Positions 1 to 7,554 of a stretch of 64,000 bases of DNA are shown piece by piece. The stretch lies in the NCBI GenBank assembly GCA_965656525.1, contig CBFHKY010000003.1:1-64000 (forward strand), read 5' to 3'. Position numbers and translations under genes: made by a program. Under the pieces are notes generated by a model. That model was not told the origin of the DNA, ran no database searches, and saw nothing but the letters and a program-made list of their open reading frames with translations. This DNA is from Pseudomaricurvus sp965656525. Lineage in GTDB: Bacteria > Pseudomonadota > Gammaproteobacteria > Pseudomonadales > Cellvibrionaceae. Every line of letters starts with the position of its first letter. Position 1 is the stretch's first letter.

Positions 1-111
1 ATCTTCAATGGCGCAACGATCCAACTGTCGAACCTGCTCAGCCAGATACAAAGAGGCAGGCAATGCAGAAGTGTAAGGTAAGGAGTGATCCGCAGGCAGA
101 GTATTGACCAT
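1..111 (-). CDS. nnr: Nnr (NAD(P)HX epimerase/dehydratase), N-terminal fragment
   Basis: Partial gene running off the left edge. The 37 codons visible from an ATG at 111 end in LYLAEQVRQLDRCAIED, which matches the conserved start of the YjeF_N epimerase domain (typical form: AEQVRxLDxxAIE). The bifunctional enzyme repairs hydrated NADH/NADPH: the N-terminal domain epimerises and the C-terminal domain (not present here) dehydrates. It is divergent from queG with 66 bp between the two starts. An nnr/queG divergent pair is common in gammaproteobacteria, which supports the call. The dehydratase domain cannot be checked. Confidence 0.8.
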   Translation of the reverse strand, partial: MVNTLPADHSLPYTSALPASLYLAEQVRQLDRCAIED

Positions 112-177
112 GTAACGCTCTCGAAGTGGGCAAAATGTGAGAGAATTATACACATTTCATATCGATGAACCTCTCTC

Positions 178-1356
178 ATGACGACACCAAACGCCATCAG
201 CACAGAATTTTTACAACAGCTGAGCCAACAAATTAAAGTTTGGGGGCGAGAACTGGGCTTTCAGCAGCTAGGAATTTGCGATATTGATCTGGCGGAAGAT
301 GAGCAGCGCTTGCAAGCATGGCTGGATAAAGGCTATCAAGGCGACATGCAATGGCTGGCGGAGCACGGTCACAAACGCAGTCGCCCTCATGAATTGCTCC
401 CAGGCACCCAGCGGGTCATTTGCGCAAGGCTGGACTACCTGCCGCCCGATACGCGACAAATTGAAGTATTGAAGTCCCCCCAAAAAGCCTATGTTTCTCG
501 CTATGCGCTCGGCCGTGATTATCACAAGCTGATCCGCAAACGCTTGAGCCAGCTGGCTCATCAAATCAACCATGCCGTGCAGCAGTGGCAAGCCAACACC
601 ACCCATGACAACGATACAGAAGTCTTTGCCAGCCTAGAACAACGTGCTTTTGTAGACAGCGCACCCGTAATGGAGCGACCACTGGCCGCCAAAGCTGGGT
701 TAGGCTGGGTGGGCAAACACACGTTGGTGATTAACGATAAAGCTGGCAGCTGGTTTTTTCTTGGTGAACTCTACACCAGCTTGCCACTGCCCGTAGACAT
801 CAGCTTGCAGCCCGATAATTGCAAAGACTGCCAAGCCTGCTTAAAGGTGTGCCCAACCGATGCCTTCCCGCGCCCTTATGAATTGGACGCAAGACGATGT
901 ATTTCTTACCTCACGATCGAAAATAAGGGCCCAATACCGGAAGAGTTTCGTGAGCCTATGGGCAACCGTGTGTTTGGCTGTGATGACTGCCAAGCCATTT
1001 GCCCTTGGAACAAGTTCGCCAGTTTCAGCCGCGAACAGGATTTCACCCCAAGACATCAACTGGATCAAAGCGATTTAGTGACATTATTTGGCTGGAGTGA
1101 AACGGAATTTTTACGCAACACCGAAGGTTCAGCCATTCGCCGTATTGGTTACGAGCGCTGGCTGCGCAATCTTGCCGTGGGCTTAGGCAATGCTCCCACG
1201 ACAGATGACATTGTAAGTGCCCTGCAACAAAGACAGACCTACCCTTCGGCTCTGGTGCAAGAGCATGTATCATGGGCGCTGCTTCAACACGCCAACCCTA
1301 CGCGACGACGCCGTCGCAAAATCCGCAACCCCAATACGAGTAATGACGTCTCATGA
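178..1356 (+). CDS. queG: Epoxyqueuosine reductase QueG
   Basis: Cobalamin- and iron-sulfur-dependent enzyme that reduces epoxyqueuosine to queuosine in the wobble position of GUN-anticodon tRNAs, the last step of Q biosynthesis, in the cytoplasm. The 392 residues match the family length. Two ferredoxin-type [4Fe-4S] cysteine clusters are visible: CKDCQACLKVCP (about residue 215) and GCDDCQAICPW (about 265). The segment SAPVMERPLAAKAGLGWVGK (about 160-180) is a QueG hallmark. The C-terminus is basic (RRRRRKIRN). The stop overlaps the start of the next gene by 4 bp (ATGA), so translation is probably coupled. The start at 178 has only a weak ribosome binding site, but no better upstream ATG exists. 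Confidence 0.96.
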   Translation: MTTPNAISTEFLQQLSQQIKVWGRELGFQQLGICDIDLAEDEQRLQAWLDKGYQGDMQWLAEHGHKRSRPHELLPGTQRVICARLDYLPPDTRQIEVLKSPQKAYVSRYALGRDYHKLIRKRLSQLAHQINHAVQQWQANTTHDNDTEVFASLEQRAFVDSAPVMERPLAAKAGLGWVGKHTLVINDKAGSWFFLGELYTSLPLPVDISLQPDNCKDCQACLKVCPTDAFPRPYELDARRCISYLTIENKGPIPEEFREPMGNRVFGCDDCQAICPWNKFASFSREQDFTPRHQLDQSDLVTLFGWSETEFLRNTEGSAIRRIGYERWLRNLAVGLGNAPTTDDIVSALQQRQTYPSALVQEHVSWALLQHANPTRRRRRKIRNPNTSNDVS

Positions 1357-1976
1357 CCGCCAGTGACAGCCGCGAAGCCTTTGGTTTAACCATCCTCAAA
1401 AACAGCCACTCTGACATTCGTCGAATACGAGACAAAGGCAACTTCACCTCACTGCATGGCAACAAGTTCTGGAAGTCATCTTACGTATTAATGGATTATC
1501 TGTCGGAGTGCCCACCAGATCCCGGAATGAACATTTTGGAAATCGGCTGTGGCTGGGGCCTAGGAGGACTGTATTGCGCCAAACATTTCGACGTAAACGT
1601 GACCTCTCTGGATGCGGATGACGATGTTTTTCCATACCTCAAACATCACGCCAAAATCAACGGCATAAAAAAACCGAAAACCGTCAAAATGCTCTTCGAA
1701 GATATTACAGAAGAATTTCTACTGGATTACGACATGGTGATCGGAGCCGACATCTGCTTTTGGGATACCTTAGTGCCTGCAGTGACTCAGGTGATTGATC
1801 GAGCCATGAATGCCGGTGTTATGCGTGCCGTCATCACCGACCCCGGCCGACCAACTTACCGAGAGATGGCCGAAAGCTTCGCGAACGAGTGGGATGCGGT
1901 TTACAGCGACTGGGATGTTCCAGCCCCACACAATGTATGGGGTTTGGTGCTAGACGTTTACAACACCCAAGATTAA
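1353..1976 (+). CDS. Class I SAM methyltransferase, lysine-methyltransferase-like (Methyltransf_16 type)
   Basis: A 207-residue Rossmann-fold methyltransferase. Motif I is LEIGCGWGLGG (about residue 62), followed by the acidic loop SLDADDD (about 85) and YDMVIGADICFWD (about 130). GAD-I-C-F resembles the post-II motif D-x-x-Y/F of the METTL21/ETFB-type protein lysine methyltransferases, so a protein substrate is possible, but this is inference and the substrate is unknown. It overlaps queG by ATGA and is therefore likely co-translated with it. Its stop overlaps the stop of convergent orn by 3 bp. Function in tRNA modification would be an alternative suggested only by the neighbour. Confidence 0.75.
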   Translation: MTASDSREAFGLTILKNSHSDIRRIRDKGNFTSLHGNKFWKSSYVLMDYLSECPPDPGMNILEIGCGWGLGGLYCAKHFDVNVTSLDADDDVFPYLKHHAKINGIKKPKTVKMLFEDITEEFLLDYDMVIGADICFWDTLVPAVTQVIDRAMNAGVMRAVITDPGRPTYREMAESFANEWDAVYSDWDVPAPHNVWGLVLDVYNTQD

Positions 1977-2530
1977 CTGCGAATAAATTCGGCCCGATAG
2001 TGCTTAAGCTCATCAATGGAATCTCGAATATCATCCAACGCTAGGTGAGCACCGGATTTTTTTACCCCCGCCAACACCTCTGGTTTCCAGCGGCGCGCCA
2101 GCTCTTTCAAGGTACTGACATCCAGATTGCGATAGTGAAAGAACGCTTCCAGTTTGGGCATATAGCGCGCCAGAAAACGACGATCCTGACAAATAGAGTT
2201 GCCACACATCGGTGATTTCCCTGCCGGTACCCAGCGCTCAAGGAAGTCGATGGTCGCGAGTTCCGCTTCGGCCGTGGTGGTGCGACTGTCCAGAACGCGC
2301 CGAGTAAGCCCCGAGTGCCCATGCTGGCGAGTGTTCCATTCATCCATACCCGCCATCACCGACTCCGTTTGATGGATAGCAAATACAGGGCCTTCCGCCA
2401 ATAGATTCAAGTGCGCATCAGTGACGATGGTCGCTATTTCGATGATCAAATCCTGCTCGGGAATCAGCCCTGTCATCTCTAGATCAATCCAGATCAGATT
2501 ATCATCGTTGCCGTTTATACTAGTTATCAT
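1973..2530 (-). CDS. orn: Oligoribonuclease
   Basis: 3'-5' exoribonuclease of the DEDDh family that degrades 2- to 5-nt RNA fragments, including pGpG from cyclic-di-GMP breakdown. The 185 residues match the usual length (about 181). Motif ExoI is WIDLEMTGL (residues 14-22), and CGNSICQDRRFL and the C-terminal HLALDDIRDS (His and Asp of ExoIII) are intact. It is divergent from rsgA, an arrangement typical of Pseudomonas and Escherichia. It shares 3 bp at its stop with the convergent methyltransferase gene, so no terminator fits between them. pGpG turnover links it functionally to c-di-GMP proteins such as the HD-GYP protein at 7555, though this one looks inactive. Confidence 0.97.
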   Translation of the reverse strand: MITSINGNDDNLIWIDLEMTGLIPEQDLIIEIATIVTDAHLNLLAEGPVFAIHQTESVMAGMDEWNTRQHGHSGLTRRVLDSRTTTAEAELATIDFLERWVPAGKSPMCGNSICQDRRFLARYMPKLEAFFHYRNLDVSTLKELARRWKPEVLAGVKKSGAHLALDDIRDSIDELKHYRAEFIRS

Positions 2531-2683
2531 GCAGAAAGTCCTTACAATGGCCGGATATGCCCTGATTTACGCGATCAACCGGTTTTTGATCACGACTGTT
2601 AACGCTTTGTACTATTTACGCCTTGTACTATGTTAACGGCTTTTAGCGGCCCCTGCTGCCCGATTCATTAGATTTTGTCGCCT

Positions 2684-3745
2684 ATGAGCAAACGCAAACT
2701 CAATCGCCGCCAAACTTGGCGTGTCGAGAAGATTCATCAAGAAAGAGCCGATCGCGCTGCCAAACGCAGCGCTCGCGCCGAAGAAGCCCTGCAAGAAGGG
2801 GATTTAGGCCCCGAGCAGCACGGTCGAGTAATAGCCCATTACGGCACACAAGTGGCCATTGAGGGCATTATTCACACAGCGCAAGAAGAACAGGAAAGCA
2901 GGCAAGAGGTCGCCCCTGCAAGCACCGATGAAGTTTATCGCTGCCATTTGCGGGCAAACCTAGGCTCACTGGTTACTGGCGATAATGTGGTGTGGCGAGC
3001 GGGCAACCCTATTGGTGTTGTGGTGGCTGTACTGCCACGCCGCTCAGAGTTAAGTCGCCCAGACAAGTATGGTGATTTAAAAACCATTGCGGCCAACATC
3101 GACCGCATCGTCATTGTGGTTGCGCCGTTTCCCGAGCCTCATGGGAATCTGATCGACCGCTATCTGGTGGCCGCAGAATCTCTTAACATTCAGCCCATTA
3201 TTCTGCTGAACAAGATTGATTTGCTGGATGAACATAACCGGCAGCGACTTGACGAGATGCAGGCCCGCTATCAAGCCTTAGGCTATGAGTGGCTGAACGC
3301 CTCCAGCAAAACAGCTGAGGGCATGCAGCCGTTGATCCGCTACCTAACGCATTACACCAGCGTCTTTGTCGGTCAATCGGGCGTGGGTAAATCCTCACTC
3401 ATCAACACGCTGCTACCCGAGCAAGACCTAAAGGTTGGCGCTCTGTCGGAAGTGTCCCAGCAGGGAACTCATACCACCACCACCGCTCAGCTGTACCACT
3501 TTCCTGCCGGCGGGGACTTGATTGACTCCCCTGGTATCCGTGAGTTTGGGCTCTGGCATATGGAAGAACAGGATCTGCTAGAAGGTTTTATCGAGTTTAG
3601 GCCCTTCTTGGGGATGTGTAAGTTCCGCGACTGCGCTCATCAAAGTGAGCCCGGCTGTGCCATTCGCGATGCTTATGAAAACGGCGATATCAGTCCAAAT
3701 CGGATGGCCAGCTTCCGGCAGATCTTATCCACACTAGAGCCTTAG
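2684..3745 (+). CDS. rsgA: Ribosome small-subunit GTPase RsgA
   Basis: Circularly permuted GTPase that assists late maturation of the 30S subunit. The ATG at 2684 (MSKRKLNRRQ) gives 353 residues and matches the E. coli start; a TTG three codons upstream is less likely. An OB-fold comes first (about residues 40-110), then G4 NKID (about 180) precedes G1 GQSGVGKSSL (about 230) and G3 DSPG, the permuted order. The C-terminal zinc knuckle CKFRDCAHQSEPGC is complete. It is transcribed away from orn and is followed by a strong terminator at 3775, so it is probably a single-gene transcript. Confidence 0.97.
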   Translation: MSKRKLNRRQTWRVEKIHQERADRAAKRSARAEEALQEGDLGPEQHGRVIAHYGTQVAIEGIIHTAQEEQESRQEVAPASTDEVYRCHLRANLGSLVTGDNVVWRAGNPIGVVVAVLPRRSELSRPDKYGDLKTIAANIDRIVIVVAPFPEPHGNLIDRYLVAAESLNIQPIILLNKIDLLDEHNRQRLDEMQARYQALGYEWLNASSKTAEGMQPLIRYLTHYTSVFVGQSGVGKSSLINTLLPEQDLKVGALSEVSQQGTHTTTTAQLYHFPAGGDLIDSPGIREFGLWHMEEQDLLEGFIEFRPFLGMCKFRDCAHQSEPGCAIRDAYENGDISPNRMASFRQILSTLEP

Positions 3746-3774
3746 GGCACTCCCCGTCTTATCGCCAGTGATGT

Positions 3775-3808
3775 AAACCAGTGTCTGAAACATCAGGCAC
3801 TGGTTTTT
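3775..3808 (+). terminator. Rho-independent terminator after rsgA
   Basis: A 14-bp stem (AAACCAGTGTCTGA at 3775-3788 pairs with TCAGGCACTGGTTT at 3793-3806, one G-U pair) with loop AACA, running into five T. It separates rsgA from the HDOD gene. Confidence 0.85.
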
Positions 3809-3938
3809 ACTTTGCAGAACTATTGAGCTAACCGTCTGGCCAATGATCGTATGACCTGCCCTAGCGCTGTCGGATTAAGGCATTAAAAATACAGTGAGGT
3901 TTTCTCGCTGTATGTCACGCGACTGCTATGCTTTTCTT

Positions 3939-5591
3939 ATGAAATTCACAGCCTCACATTCACCCTCACCAATAAAGCCACCTGAGCTGCTCAATAAGCT
4001 GCAAGCCGTTCACTTACTGCCGGTGCTGCCAGGAAGCAAAAAGCGCGTGTTATTGGCTTTGCACCACCTCAATAGCAACGCTCATCGCGTAGCCTTGGCC
4101 TGCAGCCAAGACCCTGTCATGCAATTTCAGCTGTGGTGTCATGCCAATCAGAAGCTGTCCGACAGTGGCAACGAATTACACCACTTAGAACACGGTATTA
4201 GCCTATTGGGCATGACTCATATTGAAAATTTCGTTCACAACTGTACAGAATTAAATACACCCAACCCTGAATATTTAGAAGTGCTCATCCAAAGCGATCT
4301 GGCCGCCAAGATTGTCACCAACCTGCTTCCTAATGGTGCCTCTGATCGAGAGCTGTACGGTGCAGCCACACGGTTTCTGCGCTGGAGTGAATGGATCCTC
4401 TGGCATCATTATTCCGCACAAGTGGCTCAAAAGCTTTCAAGTAACCTCCGAGGCTACCCGATCAATCGAGTTGATCGAGAACTGTTCGGCGGAAAGCTCC
4501 ATCACACCATAACCAACGCTGCTCGTCATTTACCGCTACCCTCGCCACTACTTGGGACATTATTGCAGCCGCGACGCCCCATTCTGCAACTGCTGGCGCG
4601 CAGCCAAAGAGCGGAATTTCACTCTTGGCTGGAAAATCACCAAACAGAGGAACGCCTGTTTTCAGATCGCAGCCTTACCTTGCTGCTGGCTAATGAACTG
4701 GCAAAACAACTGTGTGAGGCGCCATCTGGTCGTCACACCCAGCGCGCCATCAAACTAATGGCGGCGCAAACACACCAGACAACACAACAGGTCAGCCAGG
4801 CCGCTCATCAAGCCTTACGACAAATTCAACTGCCGCTTTCGAGTTACCCGCACCCCGCTGCACGATTGCTGCAACACTGGGATATACGCTGTCAAACCAA
4901 TCAGATATCTGCCGTGAAACGCCCAGCCGCAGAGTCAAAACCTGCAATAGCAACAAGACTCGGTTCAGCGTTGAAAGCGCAAAAGCCTGTTAACAAGACC
5001 CCACCCTCACATCGTCATTCACCCGTTGAAAAGGGGCCTGCTCTAAACCAGCAGCAGCTTACTGAACAGTTGCATACGTTGACCCAGGCTGGAGTGTTTC
5101 AAAACTTACATCAGCTATTGGATTACAGCTTAAAAGTCACCAGTTTGACGTTAGGTTTTCGGAAAGTGGTCATGTTTGTCGTCAACCCGAAAAACCAGCA
5201 GCTGCATAGCCACAATTGTTTTGGCTTACCCACCGATGACCCTTTACGGAAACTGGTGATTGATCTGCAAAACCACACTCATCAAAGTGTTCTTCCACAG
5301 TTGCTATCAAAACCATCATCTCTAGTGGTTACAGCCTCAAATATGACCAAATTAAAGCATCGTCTACCAAAAGCGCTTTACTCACACCTGCAAAGTGACC
5401 AATCACTATTGATGTCGCTGTTTAATAACCGTCGACCCGTTGCCTTGGTTCAAGCCACGCATGATTGCTCTATTCATCCACTCAAACCTGCTATCAAACA
5501 GCTCCAGATCGCCACCAACGAATCCATTTGCCAGCTGGCCGCCGATCAGCAAGCGCTCAATCTGGCGAGTCAAAAAGCAGCAAAGCGCTAA
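3939..5591 (+). CDS. HDOD-domain protein with C-terminal GAF-like region
   Basis: A 550-residue soluble signalling protein of unknown target. The ATG at 3939 (MKFTASHSP) is chosen over an upstream GTG at 3894. The N-terminal part (about residues 24-200) shows the HDOD pattern: LLPVLPGSK, ACSQDPVMQFQLWCHANQK and HGISLLGMTHIENFV, with the usual catalytic HD residues absent as in all HDOD domains. A Ser/Pro/Lys-rich linker (about 320-365) leads to a helix-rich GAF-like domain (about 370-530: FQNLHQLLDYSLKVTSLTLGFRKVV in pieces). HDOD-GAF proteins also occur between rsgA and rhdA in Pseudomonas-like genomes. It has its own terminator-bounded unit upstream and lies 57 bp before rhdA. Confidence 0.7.
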   Translation: MKFTASHSPSPIKPPELLNKLQAVHLLPVLPGSKKRVLLALHHLNSNAHRVALACSQDPVMQFQLWCHANQKLSDSGNELHHLEHGISLLGMTHIENFVHNCTELNTPNPEYLEVLIQSDLAAKIVTNLLPNGASDRELYGAATRFLRWSEWILWHHYSAQVAQKLSSNLRGYPINRVDRELFGGKLHHTITNAARHLPLPSPLLGTLLQPRRPILQLLARSQRAEFHSWLENHQTEERLFSDRSLTLLLANELAKQLCEAPSGRHTQRAIKLMAAQTHQTTQQVSQAAHQALRQIQLPLSSYPHPAARLLQHWDIRCQTNQISAVKRPAAESKPAIATRLGSALKAQKPVNKTPPSHRHSPVEKGPALNQQQLTEQLHTLTQAGVFQNLHQLLDYSLKVTSLTLGFRKVVMFVVNPKNQQLHSHNCFGLPTDDPLRKLVIDLQNHTHQSVLPQLLSKPSSLVVTASNMTKLKHRLPKALYSHLQSDQSLLMSLFNNRRPVALVQATHDCSIHPLKPAIKQLQIATNESICQLAADQQALNLASQKAAKR

Positions 5592-5648
5592 CCTTTGCAG
5601 TACAATCGCCCCACTGCACGTTTGACCGTTTTCACAAAAGGAGCCCCA

Positions 5649-6455
5649 ATGAGTTCAACATTACCCCTACTGCTAGAGCCCGAAATGCTTAAGCAGCACC
5701 TCCATCAAGCGAACTTGTTAATTGTGGATCTGTGCAGCGAAGAGAGCTACAACGCCGGACATATTCCAGGCGCGCAATACGTCCCGCCTATGAGTTTGAT
5801 GAAAGGTCAGCCCCCCGCCCCGGGTCGTATTGCAGAAATTGAAAGATTGGAATCCTTATTTGAGCGTCTTGGATTAACTCCCAATACCCATGTGGTCGTA
5901 TACGACGATGAAGGCGGCGGTTGGGCGGGTCGTTTTATCTGGACACTAGACGCTATTGGGCACAAACACTATTCGTATTTGAATGGGGGTATTCTCAGCT
6001 GGCGTGCACAAGGTTTAGAGGAATCCACTGCGGTTACCGCTCGTAAGCCTGTAGCCCAAGAACTCACTGTCGACCCTGATGTAGTGATTGAAAAAGACTA
6101 CATTTTAGATCGACTCGGACAACCGAACTTCGCTGTGTGGGATGCGCGCTCGGCGCAAGAGTATCGTGGTGAAAAAGTACTCGCTCAAAAAGGTGGGCAC
6201 ATACCTGGAGCTATTCACTGTGAGTGGACATCCATGATGGACCCAGCCCAAAACCTGCGCATTAGAGAAGACGCGGCCTCTCGGCTGGCTGATCTTGGTT
6301 TTAGTAAAGACCAAGATATCGTAAGCCACTGCCAAAGCCATCATCGCTCCGGATTTACCTATTTGCTGGGTAAAATTCTTGGTTTTAACGTGAAGGGTTA
6401 TCACGGCTCTTGGTCTGAATGGGGCAACGACCCCAACACGCCTGTCGAGATTTAG
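5649..6455 (+). CDS. rhdA: Thiosulfate sulfurtransferase (rhodanese RhdA)
   Basis: Transfers sulfane sulfur from thiosulfate to cyanide or thiol acceptors through a persulfide on the active cysteine. The ATG at 5649 with a good AAAGGAG site gives 268 residues, the size of a two-domain rhodanese. Domain 1 (about 15-125) contains YDDEGGGWAGR without cysteine and is inactive. Domain 2 (about 150-265) carries the loop CQSHHRS with Cys228, nearly identical to the CQTHHRS loop of Azotobacter RhdA. DARSAQEYRGE and GHIPGAIH are standard rhodanese signatures. psd follows, as in Pseudomonas. Confidence 0.93.
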   Translation: MSSTLPLLLEPEMLKQHLHQANLLIVDLCSEESYNAGHIPGAQYVPPMSLMKGQPPAPGRIAEIERLESLFERLGLTPNTHVVVYDDEGGGWAGRFIWTLDAIGHKHYSYLNGGILSWRAQGLEESTAVTARKPVAQELTVDPDVVIEKDYILDRLGQPNFAVWDARSAQEYRGEKVLAQKGGHIPGAIHCEWTSMMDPAQNLRIREDAASRLADLGFSKDQDIVSHCQSHHRSGFTYLLGKILGFNVKGYHGSWSEWGNDPNTPVEI

Positions 6456-6563
6456 ACGAACCGCCGTACAACACTTTCGAGCCCTCAAGAGGCTCTCTAC
6501 CCAGTAGAACGCTTCTTGTAAACGTCGCGCATCCACTCAATAACAGCCGATACCCATATTATT

Positions 6564-7439
6564 ATGAAACAGCGCCTTTTTGTTTTGCTTCAATACATTG
6601 TCCCCCAGCACGCCCTGTCCCGAGCCGCTGGCTGGCTGGCCAATACCTCTATTAGCTGGATTAAGAATCCATTTACTCGCTGGTTTGTAGAACAATACGA
6701 TGTGGATATGTCTCTGGCCGCAGAAGAGGACCCTCTCGCCTACGCCAGTTTTAACGATTTTTTCACTCGCGCCTTAAAACCTGATGCTCGACCAATTGAT
6801 CAGGAGCCTCAAAGTGTGGTTTTTCCCGCTGATGGCTCTATTAGTCAACTGGGAGACATTCAGCACGGCAGAATATTTCAGGCCAAAGGGCAAGATTATA
6901 GTCTACTGGAGCTAATGGGCGGGGACAAAGCCCACAGCCAGCCCTTTGAAGGCGGCAAGTTCGCTGTGGTTTATTTATCACCTAAGGACTACCACCGCGT
7001 GCACATTCCCATGGCTGGCACACTGACATCCATGACTCACGTGCCTGGAGATTTATTCTCTGTAAACGACACCACAGCACAACAAGTGCCGCGTTTATTT
7101 GCACGTAATGAGCGCGTTGTGTGTACGTTTGATACCGCCGCTGGGCCGATGGCCGTCATTCTGGTAGGAGCGATGATCGTCGCCAGCATTGAAACGGTCT
7201 GGGCGGGGCAAATTACACCAATTCCCAGGCACATAAAAACCACCGTCTATGGCTCGCAAACAGCGCCCTCGTTCGCTAAAGGCGATGAAATCGGTCGCTT
7301 CAAATTAGGCTCAACCGCAATCGTATTGTTTGGTGCAAATGCCGTAGAATGGAAAACCGCTTTAGAATCAGGGAGCACCACAGAAATGGGGCAGGTTATG
7401 GGCAATTTGGTTGCTGATGCGGCTGAGGGTAACGTCTGA
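6564..7439 (+). CDS. psd: Phosphatidylserine decarboxylase
   Basis: Membrane-associated pyruvoyl enzyme making phosphatidylethanolamine from phosphatidylserine. The 291 residues match the gammaproteobacterial proenzyme. The self-cleavage motif LGST is at residues 248-251 (cleavage before Ser250 gives the pyruvoyl alpha chain). FPADGSISQLG (about 87) and YLSPKDYHRVHIPMAG (about 137-152) are the conserved catalytic segments. It lies 108 bp after rhdA and converges on the HD-GYP gene. Confidence 0.96.
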   Translation: MKQRLFVLLQYIVPQHALSRAAGWLANTSISWIKNPFTRWFVEQYDVDMSLAAEEDPLAYASFNDFFTRALKPDARPIDQEPQSVVFPADGSISQLGDIQHGRIFQAKGQDYSLLELMGGDKAHSQPFEGGKFAVVYLSPKDYHRVHIPMAGTLTSMTHVPGDLFSVNDTTAQQVPRLFARNERVVCTFDTAAGPMAVILVGAMIVASIETVWAGQITPIPRHIKTTVYGSQTAPSFAKGDEIGRFKLGSTAIVLFGANAVEWKTALESGSTTEMGQVMGNLVADAAEGNV

Positions 7440-7511
7440 CAAAGCGCTCTTTTTACATTTAACCCACCTGAGCCTAATAAGTCAGGCGAACTAACTAGCC
7501 AAGGAAGGTAC

Positions 7512-7533
7512 ATTCGAAGAGCAGGCTTCGAAT
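7512..7533. repeat. Inverted repeat between convergent psd and HD-GYP genes
   Basis: Perfect 8-bp arms ATTCGAAG/CTTCGAAT around the loop AGCAGG, midway between the two stops. There is no clear T-run on either strand, so it may be a weak bidirectional terminator. Confidence 0.35.
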
Positions 7534-7554
7534 CAGGCACTTAAAGACTAAGAA

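Noticed and set aside
7511..7535. TTCGAATC string resembling a tRNA T-loop between psd and the HD-GYP gene
   Set aside because: It is part of an 8-bp inverted repeat; no acceptor stem, D-arm or anticodon arm can be drawn.
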